A program made the translations under genes and the position numbers. This document shows positions 27,957-36,093 of a stretch of DNA of 41,990 nt, in pieces. Each line of letters begins with the position of its first letter. Position 1 is the first letter of the stretch. The notes beneath the pieces are model-generated. The model was not told the origin of the DNA and did no database searches. It saw nothing but the letters and a program-made list of their open reading frames with translations. Source of the DNA: Planctomycetales bacterium (lineage in GTDB: Bacteria > Planctomycetota > Planctomycetia > Pirellulales > Pirellulaceae); assembly GCA_020427005.1 (NCBI GenBank), contig JAGQOY010000038.1, positions 1 to 41,990 on the forward strand. Direction: 5' to 3'.

Positions 27957-28185
27957 AAACTGGTTTTGGGCGCTCGCCATCCGAAAAGCGTTGATAATCT
28001 CGGCTGTTTTGCATCTGCATGTCTCAGCATAAATCAACTAAGTTGACTGCATTCCTGGAAACAACTCTAAAAAATCATCCAGGCAATCCAAACGCTCAGG
28101 AAATGGGTACCGATTGGTACGGCAAATGCTAATGAGCATGCGGCACGGGCAAAGGTCCATTGACTTGCTGATGGCCATTTAAAGT

Positions 28186-28223
28186 GTTGCGGGGGGACTC
28201 CCCGTGATCCACGTTTCCGCAAC
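28186..28223 (+). promoter_or_regulatory. Candidate structured leader element
   Basis: GTTGCGG (28186-28192) pairs with CCGCAAC (28217-28223), enclosing a GGGG-ACT-CCCC hairpin (28193-28203) and a possible GTG-ATC-CAC mini-stem. This gives a branched fold 57 bases before the start codon at 28281. No known RNA class was recognised. It may control the unknown/rhodanese gene pair, or act as a terminator or protein site. Confidence 0.35.
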
Positions 28224-28280
28224 CTGTCGTCATTGGGAAGCAGCGATAGGGGAAAGTTAGGTGTACCTAGGAATAGGGCC

Positions 28281-28718
28281 ATGATTGTTCATGAAACGCT
28301 TGAGAGGGACCGACCATTGACTCATGGCAGCCTGATTTTCGACGACCACAATCAAATTGGCATGCTAGTGAACCCTACCGCCGAGACGATTAGTTTGGAG
28401 AAAATTCACGCTTTGTCGCCCATCGAAATTCGTTACGTTTTCATTACTGAGTTCCTGTCGCAACAGTTTTTGTATTACATGTGTTTGGTTGCTCAACTAT
28501 CAGCCCGTCTCTATGTGACCAATCCCTATTTGGCCACAAATGCGCTCTTGGCTTTCAAACCAGGAGACACGGTTGAATTCGGCAATGTCCGTGTTCGCGT
28601 GGAGCAAGGCTGCGGATTGAAGCTGTGCATCTATGATCTTTCAAATCGTGAGCGCAAGCCCTGGCTTGAGTTCGCCTGCGATACACCTTCGGAAAATTTT
28701 TGCCATATTAACCGCTAG
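28281..28718 (+). CDS. Unrecognised cytoplasmic protein upstream of a rhodanese gene
   Basis: About 145 residues from ATG 28281, which has AGGAATAGGG just upstream; a TTG at 28233 is less likely. There is no signal peptide or membrane helix. The sequence has two parts: a mixed segment (LIFDDHNQIGMLVNPTAETISL) with a helix (EIRYVFITEFLSQQFLYYMC), and a beta-rich end (LLAFKPGDTVEFGNVRVRVEQ). The latter part is faintly like the end of MOSC sulfur-carrier domains, but this is too weak to assign. Four Cys residues occur (YMC, GCG, KLC, FAC) plus one in FCH. It lies 20 bases before the rhodanese gene and is probably cotranscribed, which hints at sulfur chemistry. Confidence 0.6.
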   Translation: MIVHETLERDRPLTHGSLIFDDHNQIGMLVNPTAETISLEKIHALSPIEIRYVFITEFLSQQFLYYMCLVAQLSARLYVTNPYLATNALLAFKPGDTVEFGNVRVRVEQGCGLKLCIYDLSNRERKPWLEFACDTPSENFCHINR

Positions 28719-28738
28719 TAATCCACAAGGGGAATCAA

Positions 28739-29302
28739 GTGGAATTTGAAACAATTACTGTAAACGAACTAAAGCAGTTGTGTGATCGAGGATCTGGCTT
28801 GGATGTCGTCGATGTTCGCACACCTTCGGAATATTATTCCGCCCGTTGCCCACAAGCACGCAATGTGCCATTGGAAAGATTAAATCCGCAACATGTCATT
28901 GACTCCAGGCACAAAAACCTACAGGGGCCGATCTATTTGATATGCAAGTCAGGCAACCGATCAGAACAAGCGGCCCGCCAATTCATCCGCGCAGGTTATA
29001 CCAATGTCATCAGTGTGCATGGCGGGACTCTGGCTTGGGAGAAAGCAGGGTTTCCTGTGCGCAAAGGGGGACGAAAAATCATATCGGTGGATCGGCAGAT
29101 GAGAATCGTGGCAGGCAGCTTGGTACTTGCCGGAGCTGCTCTTGGCTATTGGGTCCAAGATTCGTACATTGGGCTATCCGCATTTGTTGGTGCAGGATTG
29201 GTCTTTGCTGGTGTCACCGATTATTGCCCAATGCTCAAGACACTCGCACTTATGCCCTGGAATCAACGATCCGATGAAGCTGGTCCAACTTGTACGCTTT
29301 AG
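28739..29302 (+). CDS. Rhodanese-DUF2892 membrane fusion protein
   Basis: 187 residues from a GTG start with AAGGGG six bases upstream. Residues about 1-105 are a rhodanese domain: VVDVRTPSEYYSARCPQARNVPL and the active loop CKSGNRS with Cys69, which would carry a persulfide sulfur. Residues about 115-180 match DUF2892: two membrane helices (IVAGSLVLAGAALGYW and LSAFVGAGLVFAGV) followed by DYCPML and MPWNQ. Such fusions are membrane-bound sulfurtransferases found in sulfide or metal stress loci. It is the second gene of a probable pair with the unrecognised protein and is followed after 197 bases by the RND efflux genes on the same strand. Confidence 0.85.
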   Translation: MEFETITVNELKQLCDRGSGLDVVDVRTPSEYYSARCPQARNVPLERLNPQHVIDSRHKNLQGPIYLICKSGNRSEQAARQFIRAGYTNVISVHGGTLAWEKAGFPVRKGGRKIISVDRQMRIVAGSLVLAGAALGYWVQDSYIGLSAFVGAGLVFAGVTDYCPMLKTLALMPWNQRSDEAGPTCTL

Positions 29303-29499
29303 CTAGCTCGTTCCCGGTAACGCATCGCCTGAGTCAATTCGCAGTTTCGTTCAGCCGTAGTGAATTAGCGTAACATGTACCTTGAAACGGGGCCAAACAG
29401 ACAATGTGGGAAGCTGCTTCAGGACAAATCATCACATGACTCCCTGGTAGCGTTGGCTTTGAATCGCTCTGCGACCAGTTGTAAACAGGACACAAATCC

Positions 29500-30636
29500 A
29501 TGTCTGATAAACCCATGCCGCCAGCCAAGAAGAAATTCGCACTTGTACCTCTGATAGCCTTGGTGGTGCGTTGGGTGCTAATTCTCGGCGGTACGGCAGC
29601 TGTTGTGCTTCTGCTAATGCTCTTGGCCGGAGTGTTTGACAACAAGGTGCATGAAGAAGCCCATGCAAGCCACGAACGGTCATTATCGAGCGATGCTCAG
29701 GTCGCTACGGTTAAGATAGTCGAACAGCCAAGATTTGAATCTGCCGTGGGAGCTATTGAACCCATGCGTGAAGCTGCATTGGCAGCCAAAATACTAGCCA
29801 AAGTTGTGGAAGTAAATGTTAAGGCCGGCCAAATGGTCACGGAAGGAGACGTGCTCGTTCGACTCAATGACGATGATTTGCAGAGTCGGCTGAAGCAGGC
29901 GGAAGCTCACTTTCAATCTGCCCAAGCCCAAGCCCAACAAGCACAAATCGACCTGGATCGTGCACAACAGTTAGTGGGTCGAAACGCGATCTCACGGGCG
30001 GAATTTGATTCTGCCAGTACGGCAGTCCGGGTAAGTGAAGCTCAGCTAGAGGCCGCCTCGCGGAGTGTTGAAGAAGCTCGCGTGTTTCTTGATTACGCAA
30101 CCATTCGGGCACCCATGAGCGGTATTGTTGTCGACAAACAAGTCGAAGCTGGCGACACCGTGTTGCCGGGACAAACGCTGCTATCACTTTATGATCCAGA
30201 TCAAATGCAGTTGGTGGCTAACGTGCGAGAATCTTTGGCCCTCAAGCTGCAAGTTGGTCAACAAGTACCGGCCAAGCTCGAATCGTTAGATCACGAATGC
30301 TTGGCCACAATTCGTGAAATCGTTCCACAAGCGGATGCCGCCTCACGCACGTTTCAAGTGAAAGTCAGCGGACCCTGCCCGCCAGGTATCTATAGTGGGA
30401 TGTTTGGTAGGTTGAGATTGCCGCTAGAGACAGAACGACTAATCGTGATCCCAACGCAGGCCGTACGGAGAGTTGGGCAATTGACGTTAGTCGAGGTTGT
30501 TGAAGCTGGGTTGGTTTCGCGCCGCAGCATTCAACTTGGGCGAGAATTGGGGAATCAGGTTGAAGTTTTGGCCGGGTTGAGCCCCGGTGAGCAGGTTGTA
30601 CTGACTGCTGCTAGCGCTGAAGGAGCCGGCCGATGA
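29500..30636 (+). CDS. RND efflux periplasmic adaptor (membrane fusion protein)
   Basis: 378 residues. One N-terminal membrane helix (about 18-43) anchors the protein in the inner membrane. A lipoyl-like domain (AALAAKILAKVVEVNVKAGQMVTEGDVLVRL), a helical hairpin (about 128-190, many Ala, Gln and Glu), and the second lipoyl half (DYATIRAPMSGIVVDKQVEAGDTV) follow. Beta-barrel and membrane-proximal domains complete the family order. It links an RND pump to an outer-membrane channel. A His cluster (H51, H55, H58) just after the helix is unusual. An AGGA lies nine bases before the ATG. Its stop overlaps the permease start (ATGA), which implies coupled translation. No TolC-type gene is in the window. 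Confidence 0.9.
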   Translation: MSDKPMPPAKKKFALVPLIALVVRWVLILGGTAAVVLLLMLLAGVFDNKVHEEAHASHERSLSSDAQVATVKIVEQPRFESAVGAIEPMREAALAAKILAKVVEVNVKAGQMVTEGDVLVRLNDDDLQSRLKQAEAHFQSAQAQAQQAQIDLDRAQQLVGRNAISRAEFDSASTAVRVSEAQLEAASRSVEEARVFLDYATIRAPMSGIVVDKQVEAGDTVLPGQTLLSLYDPDQMQLVANVRESLALKLQVGQQVPAKLESLDHECLATIREIVPQADAASRTFQVKVSGPCPPGIYSGMFGRLRLPLETERLIVIPTQAVRRVGQLTLVEVVEAGLVSRRSIQLGRELGNQVEVLAGLSPGEQVVLTAASAEGAGR

Positions 30637-33600
30637 GCCATCGACAAAAGCATGATGATGGACATCATGATGTGCTCTCGGGAATTGTCAGGATCTTTCT
30701 CAATTCCAACTTGTCTATCATCTTGATCGTTTTTTCTTTGCTGATCGGTGCTGCGGCACTGTTCATTACGGCCCGGGAAGAAGATCCACAGATTGTCGTG
30801 CCGCTGGCCGACATCTACGTTCAATTCCCCGGACATTCGGCGGCCGAAGTTGAACAGCTCGTTAGCGCTCCGCTAGAACGGATGCTTTACCAGATAGATG
30901 GCGTGGAATATGTCTACAGCATGTCCAGCGATCACTCGGCTATCATTACCGTCCGCTTTTACGTAGGGCAAGATCGCGAACGCAGTCTGGTAAAACTCTT
31001 CAAAAAGCTCAATGAAAACTCGGATTCCATCACTCCTGGGGTAACAAGCTGGGTGATGAAGCCTGTCGAAATCGACGACGTTCCCATAGTAACTCTGGCT
31101 GTAACCGGTGCAGGTGATGATGGCTATTCTTTGCGGCGCGTAGGCGAGGAGTTGGTCGAGAGGCTGGCAGTAACCAAGAATGTCAACCGCGCCTTTGTCA
31201 TTGGTGGGCAATCGCGAACGGTATCCATTCAGTTGGACACGGAACGCCTTCGAGCCCACCAAATGACCGTCAATGAAGTAACTTCCGCTATCGGCCTTTC
31301 CAACTCGGTCGTGCCGGCGGGGAACTTCGTTCGAGACGATGAAATCGTGGAGGTCGAAACCAACGCGCAAATTGCAAGAGCTTCGGACCTGCTCAATTTG
31401 GTAGTGGGTGTTTTCAATCAACGCCCCGTGTTTCTTAAAGATGTTGCGACCGTTGTAGATGGTCCCGAAGAGCTAACGAATTACGTGCGACACGGTTGGG
31501 GGCCGGCTCGGGACTTTCCGCAACACCATAATAGTCCTGGAACCATAATTGGTGGACACGCCGCAGAAGCCGCGCATCCGCACGAACTAAGCCAGGCCAG
31601 TGTGACGATTGCCATTTCCAAACAAAAGGGCTCCAACGCAGTCCACGTGGCCGACGCCGTCATTGCGGAAGCCTGGCGGCTTAAAGACGAGTTTCTGCCA
31701 GACAACATCGAATTGGTCGTGACACGTAACAATGGTCTCACTGCCAATCATAAGGTCAACGAATTGGTAGAAGCCCTGGGTGTAGCCATCGTAATTGTTG
31801 TCCTGTTGCTGACCATCGGCATGGGCTGGCGGGAGGCCTTCATCGTGGCGGTGGCTGTGCCGGTCGTGTTTGGCTTGACACTGGCCGTCAATCTCATGTT
31901 TGGGTACACCATTAACCGAGTTACACTCTTTGCGCTCATTCTTGCCTTGGGATTGTTGGTGGATGATCCTATTGTCGACGTTGAGAACATTGCTCGGCAT
32001 TTCGAGGAGCGGAAAAAAGCCACTCGCAAGATCGTGCTCGATGCAGTGGCAGAAATTCGACCACCATTGATTAGCGCTACCTTAGCTGTGATTGTGAGCT
32101 TCTTGCCGATGTTTTTCATCACCGGCATGATGGGGCCCTACATGTCACCTATGGCCCTCAATGTGCCAATTGCCATGCTGATGTCCATGGTGGTGGCCTT
32201 TACAATTACCCCCTGGCTATCGTATCAGGTCCTCAAACGCCATTATCCTAATGAAGAGAATGCCACAACTGAACAGCTGGCCCCTACGCAATACGAACGC
32301 GAACACGATCAACCGGGTCACCAAGAGTCTTATGATCCTGAAGTCGTCAAACAGAGCCTGCTCTATCGCTTCTTCCGCCCCCTGATGTTGCCACTGCTGA
32401 AAAACCGTGTGCGAGCCATAGGCTTCCTAGGGTTGATGGCAGTCTTAACAGCAGCGGCTGCGGGCCTGGGAGCGCTACGCATGGTACCTCTCAAAATGCT
32501 GCCGTTTGACAACAAGAACGAATTCCTGTTGGTCCTTGACCTGCATGAAGGCTCTTCCCTTGAACAAACCGATGCGGTTGTGCGCCAACTAGAAAGTGCG
32601 ATTGCCAAGAATCCTGAAGTTACGGACTTTACCAGTTACGTGGGCGTCTCGGGGCCGATTGACTTCAATGGAATGGTTAGGCACTACTATCTTCGCAACC
32701 AACCTTATCAAGCCGAAATACGAGTCAACTTTGTTGGAAAGAAAAATCGGCAACTGCAGAGCCATGGATTGGGGCTGCGCATGCGAGATGAACTGACTGC
32801 CATTGCCGAGCAGGCAGGTGGAATTCTCCGTGTTGTGGAGTTGCCACCCGGGCCTCCTGTTTTGGCTTCTTTAGTGGCTGAGGTAACGGGCCGCCCCGGA
32901 TCGAGTTACGAGGAGATCTTGAGTGCTGCCTCAACCGTGGGACAAAGACTTAAGAAGGAACCCGGAGTGGTCGAAGTCGACGATATCCGACAGGCCCCTA
33001 CGCGTCGCGTAGTTTTTGTTCCCGATCAAGAGAAAGCAGCCTTAGCCGGGGTTAGCGTAGAAGCCATCGCCATGACAATTCAAACGGCATTGGGAGGTAA
33101 TACCCAACAAGTGTTGCGCATGCAGGGCGAACGACAGCCGTTGCGTTTGACATTCCGCCTGCCCAAATCGATTCGCTCTAGCATGGAAGATCTATCGCAG
33201 TTGCCTGTAAAAACTACCAACGGATCGCTGGTGGTGTTAGCGGAACTGGGTAGCTGGAAAGAGGAATCTGTTGGACAAACGATCTACCACAAAAACCTGC
33301 AGCGTATTGCATATGTGTTTGCCGAATGCATCGGCCGTCCACCTGCCGACTGTGTCGTCGACATACTTGCCGATGCAGGGCCGGCCGGAGTAGCCATGGT
33401 GGCCGATGCCGAACCTCGCGCGTTGGATTCGCGTACTTTTTTCTCCAATGGTAGCGGTATTCAGTGGCGCATTCCGGAAGGCATGCAGGTGACCTTTGCT
33501 GGAGAAGGCGAGTGGAAGATTACGCTGGATGTATTTCGTGACTTGGGGCTGGCATTTGGTGCGGCCATGCTAATGATCTATATCATTCTGGTCGCTCAAA

Positions 33601-34055
33601 CGGGATCATTCATCATTCCCACGATTGTCATGTTGGCTATTCCCTTAACCGTTTTAGGAGTCATGCCTGGATTCTACTTGTTGAACGCCATCATGAGTTC
33701 ACCGGTGGGTGGATACCCTGATCCAGTATTTTTCACAGCTACAGCCATGATTGGCATGATCGCACTCTCAGGGATTGTAACTCGCGATTCGATCATCTTG
33801 GTAGACTTCATGGAACAGGCCGTCGCTCGGGGGCGCCCATTGTTTGATGCGATTTTAGAAAGCCGTGTTGTCCGCTTGCGTCCCATTTTACTGACCGCCG
33901 GAGCGGCCATGTTCTCCGCCGTGCCCATTACCTTAGACCCCATTTTCTCAGGGCTTGGTTGGTCGTTGATATTCGGGTTGATTGCCTCCACGCTGTTCAC
34001 CCTGTTCGTGATACCCGTGACCTATTGGCTGCTATATCACAAGCCATCACAATAG
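30633..34055 (+). CDS. RND efflux transporter permease
   Basis: 1140 residues, slightly longer than typical RND pumps, with twelve expected membrane helices. The N-terminal helix (LSIILIVFSLLIGAAALF) is followed by the porter domain (EEDPQIVVPLADIYVQFPG). Helix 4 carries the proton-relay pair in LGLLVDDPIVDVENI; typical relatives have DDAIVVVENI, but both Asp residues are kept. Later helices include FSAVPITLDPIFSGLGWSLIFGL. The drug or metal substrate is not readable. Two histidine-rich places are odd: the cytoplasmic N-terminus (HRQKHDDGHHD) and a porter-domain insertion near residues 285-318 with six His. It overlaps the adaptor gene by four bases. It is an inner-membrane protein driven by the proton gradient. 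Confidence 0.92.
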   Translation: MSHRQKHDDGHHDVLSGIVRIFLNSNLSIILIVFSLLIGAAALFITAREEDPQIVVPLADIYVQFPGHSAAEVEQLVSAPLERMLYQIDGVEYVYSMSSDHSAIITVRFYVGQDRERSLVKLFKKLNENSDSITPGVTSWVMKPVEIDDVPIVTLAVTGAGDDGYSLRRVGEELVERLAVTKNVNRAFVIGGQSRTVSIQLDTERLRAHQMTVNEVTSAIGLSNSVVPAGNFVRDDEIVEVETNAQIARASDLLNLVVGVFNQRPVFLKDVATVVDGPEELTNYVRHGWGPARDFPQHHNSPGTIIGGHAAEAAHPHELSQASVTIAISKQKGSNAVHVADAVIAEAWRLKDEFLPDNIELVVTRNNGLTANHKVNELVEALGVAIVIVVLLLTIGMGWREAFIVAVAVPVVFGLTLAVNLMFGYTINRVTLFALILALGLLVDDPIVDVENIARHFEERKKATRKIVLDAVAEIRPPLISATLAVIVSFLPMFFITGMMGPYMSPMALNVPIAMLMSMVVAFTITPWLSYQVLKRHYPNEENATTEQLAPTQYEREHDQPGHQESYDPEVVKQSLLYRFFRPLMLPLLKNRVRAIGFLGLMAVLTAAAAGLGALRMVPLKMLPFDNKNEFLLVLDLHEGSSLEQTDAVVRQLESAIAKNPEVTDFTSYVGVSGPIDFNGMVRHYYLRNQPYQAEIRVNFVGKKNRQLQSHGLGLRMRDELTAIAEQAGGILRVVELPPGPPVLASLVAEVTGRPGSSYEEILSAASTVGQRLKKEPGVVEVDDIRQAPTRRVVFVPDQEKAALAGVSVEAIAMTIQTALGGNTQQVLRMQGERQPLRLTFRLPKSIRSSMEDLSQLPVKTTNGSLVVLAELGSWKEESVGQTIYHKNLQRIAYVFAECIGRPPADCVVDILADAGPAGVAMVADAEPRALDSRTFFSNGSGIQWRIPEGMQVTFAGEGEWKITLDVFRDLGLAFGAAMLMIYIILVAQTGSFIIPTIVMLAIPLTVLGVMPGFYLLNAIMSSPVGGYPDPVFFTATAMIGMIALSGIVTRDSIILVDFMEQAVARGRPLFDAILESRVVRLRPILLTAGAAMFSAVPITLDPIFSGLGWSLIFGLIASTLFTLFVIPVTYWLLYHKPSQ

Positions 34056-34078
34056 AAGCCTGATTCTGTCACTTAGGA

Positions 34079-34294
34079 TTAGGTCGGGGTCAACTTACTC
34101 CAGTTTACTGGGCCAAAATACTCTAGCGGGAGAAGTCGCACGCATTTGTTGGGAGTGAAGCCTGGCGTTTTCTTGGTTGGTCGATTTTTGACCGCGAGAA
34201 CCTCAACATTTTTGCCGCAGTTATCGACTACGTACCACGCGGCGTTGGGTAAAGTTCCGTACGCTTGATGCATTCCCACGAGTTTGCAAGGCAT
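34079..34294 (-). CDS. Possible small protein of unknown function
   Basis: 71 residues. The composition is protein-like, with AAWYVVDNCGKNVEVLAVKNR followed by a Pro/Thr/Lys-rich linker and CVRLLPLEYFGPVNW. ATG 34294 has only a weak AGG upstream; an ATG seven codons later is an alternative. It lies 23 bases from the RND permease stop, convergent with it. I do not recognise a family, and it could be a fragment of a larger gene or a spurious frame. Confidence 0.35.
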   Translation of the reverse strand: MPCKLVGMHQAYGTLPNAAWYVVDNCGKNVEVLAVKNRPTKKTPGFTPNKCVRLLPLEYFGPVNWSKLTPT

Positions 34295-34412
34295 CGCCTA
34301 TTGACCGAGACCAGACGGCCTTCGATTCACAATGAATATGTCGATCTCGAATAGATCCATAAGCCGGTGAATGAGGGACTGACTTTCTGTACTTGCCACG
34401 ACTAGTGCCTAT

Positions 34413-34450
34413 CCCTCACTGACGTTTCGGGTTGTGATTATATCAACAAG
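34413..34450. repeat. Intergenic repeat copy B (matches 4-40)
   Basis: The 21-base core at 34413-34433 differs from 4-24 at two positions (A for G, T for C), and the copy also ends in TCAACAAG. Its orientation is the same as copy A on the plus strand. Confidence 0.5.
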
Positions 34451-34564
34451 CCGGTCAACGACAAACTAGTACTACAGCGCAATGATAGTTGCCACCAACT
34501 TCGAATTGTGACTAAAGAGGGACTCCTGGCTTCATCCAATATGGATGCGTGTTGGGCGAATTGC

Positions 34565-36046
34565 CTACGGATTGCGTCGACCTCTCCGTTGAGGAGTGGC
34601 TAAGAATGCGGCGGTATCGGCCGCGGCTTTGGTTTGCTGGTCTGGGCTCGTCAAAAACCCAAGATCTCGGAACCAATCAATATACCGTTGCTGCCAGGTG
34701 CCCAACGGTGCGCCCTGCCGGTCTTTCAATCCACCAGCATGCACACCGTTACCGTAAACGTGTAATTCAATATTCGGAATGCCCACGTCTAGCATAGCGC
34801 GGAAGTAATCCATGGCCCATTTGGCATGCACTTGATCTCCCGATCCAGGCGTGGCAACGAATGAAGGTGGGGCATTGCGGGGCACTGCGGTTTCTGGATC
34901 TCGCGTGAAAGGGGTTGGCCCTGGATAAAGCAAACCGACAAAATCGGGGCGTGATGAAATTCCGGCTAGAGCACCTGTCTCGTCAGCATGATCTTTGTCG
35001 AACTGTTCGAACTGAATTGCAGCCGGACCAGATAATTCAGCTCCGGCACTAAAGCCGATGATGCCAATTCGATCCTTCTGGATTCCCCATTTTTCTGCAT
35101 GAGCACGAACCATACGAATCGCTTGAAGGGCATCATTGACTGCATCGGTTTCCGCTTCGTAACCGTCATTGCGCAAGCGGTTGCGTAGGATCACGCAGTT
35201 GACGCCATAGTTATAAAAAAAGGGGACAAAGTCGGCTGCTTCGGTGCCTACGTTTAGCGTGCGGTGCCCGCCTCCGGCAGCTAGGATGACACAGGTTCCC
35301 GTGTTAATCGATCCGTCAGCGCGATGAATCTCAATCGACGGATTATGGATATTGACAATACTTTGAATACGTCCCGGCGAGTTGCGGCTCATCGAGTACT
35401 TTTCGGCTTCCCTGATGCGATCAAGATTCAATTCCTTGGATTCGGCTGGGTACAGAGGAACAACGATACCGCCTGGCAGGATGGGTAGCGGTCGGTACGG
35501 GCTATCCGTTTCAGGACCCGGTTCCGGAACCCGACCGGGAGCTAAAAGGGGATCGCCTTCCAGGTTGATCGAAGTCTGCGTGGAATCTGCTGTCGCGGTA
35601 TCCGCTACGGGGTTGGTTGCCGTAGCGGCTGAGGGCTTTTCACGTCGCGCCGCGAAATCCACTTCGCGGACCTGACCGCCGAATTCCGAAGAACTGATTC
35701 CACCAAGCTCATCGCCGACAATGACGCATTCGTAGCTGGTTGTAAACGCATTACCATTGAATTCTCGAACCACATCGAACGACAGCTTATCACCGCTAAG
35801 TTTGGCGTTACTGATATCCATTTGTCGCGTGGGGCGATTCGAAAAATGAGAGGTGAGCGACCCAACGATTTGACCATTCTCAAGTCGTATTTCTAACTCT
35901 TGTCGGCTCATATTGCCGCCAAAACTAGCTTGTTCCCAGGTCCATTTTCCTGTGGGGTCTATGGCCGTCACTTCTTGAGCACAGCCATGATTCGTCCAAA
36001 TGGCTAGATAGACGCAAAGTGCCAAAACCAATAGCTTGACGTTCAC
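34565..36046 (-). CDS. Exported alpha/beta hydrolase, esterase/acetyl-xylan-esterase-like
   Basis: About 493 residues from GTG 36046, which follows AAGGGG at good spacing and starts a signal peptide (VKLLVLALCVYLAIW, cleavage near CAQ). An ATG at 36097 overlaps the upstream gene and is less likely. A beta-rich N-terminal domain (about 25-130, DPTGKWTWEQASFGGN) precedes a proline-rich linker and the hydrolase domain (about 230-490). The active site reads GFSAGAEL (Ser near 332), PGSGDQVHAKW (Asp near 403) and GNGVHAGG (His near 435). The family includes esterases acting on polysaccharide acetyl groups. It is the last gene of a three-gene run with DUF1552 and DUF1592-type genes, suggesting a joint role outside the cytoplasm. 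Confidence 0.83.
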   Translation of the reverse strand: MNVKLLVLALCVYLAIWTNHGCAQEVTAIDPTGKWTWEQASFGGNMSRQELEIRLENGQIVGSLTSHFSNRPTRQMDISNAKLSGDKLSFDVVREFNGNAFTTSYECVIVGDELGGISSSEFGGQVREVDFAARREKPSAATATNPVADTATADSTQTSINLEGDPLLAPGRVPEPGPETDSPYRPLPILPGGIVVPLYPAESKELNLDRIREAEKYSMSRNSPGRIQSIVNIHNPSIEIHRADGSINTGTCVILAAGGGHRTLNVGTEAADFVPFFYNYGVNCVILRNRLRNDGYEAETDAVNDALQAIRMVRAHAEKWGIQKDRIGIIGFSAGAELSGPAAIQFEQFDKDHADETGALAGISSRPDFVGLLYPGPTPFTRDPETAVPRNAPPSFVATPGSGDQVHAKWAMDYFRAMLDVGIPNIELHVYGNGVHAGGLKDRQGAPLGTWQQRYIDWFRDLGFLTSPDQQTKAAADTAAFLATPQRRGRRNP

Positions 36047-36093
36047 GCTTGTCCCCTTCGAAATTTTTCTATGGTCAAATTTGTAAGACGCGG

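Larger units (their letters stand above)
27765..28280. other. Intergenic region with GTTAAC cluster and inverted repeats
   Basis: A 516-base gap ahead of the unknown gene at 28281. It contains three GTTAAC sites at 27833-27871, an eight-base inverted repeat CACCCTCC/GGAGGGTG (27911-27918 and 27949-27956) resembling the flanks of the repeat at 26644, and hairpins at 28107-28120 and 28186-28223. A 71-residue minus-strand open frame at 28067-28282 was not accepted as a gene. Confidence 0.5.
34056..34564. other. Intergenic region with a repeat and possible small ORF
   Basis: A 509-base stretch between the convergent RND permease gene and the esterase operon end. It holds a possible small minus-strand gene (34079-34294) and repeat copy B (34413-34450). 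The remainder shows no convincing coding frame and no clear terminator. Confidence 0.5.

Noticed and set aside
28067..28282. 71-residue minus-strand open frame with a hydrophobic C-terminus
   Set aside because: It overlaps the start codon region of the better supported gene at 28281 and covers the hairpins; no family or ribosome site is seen.
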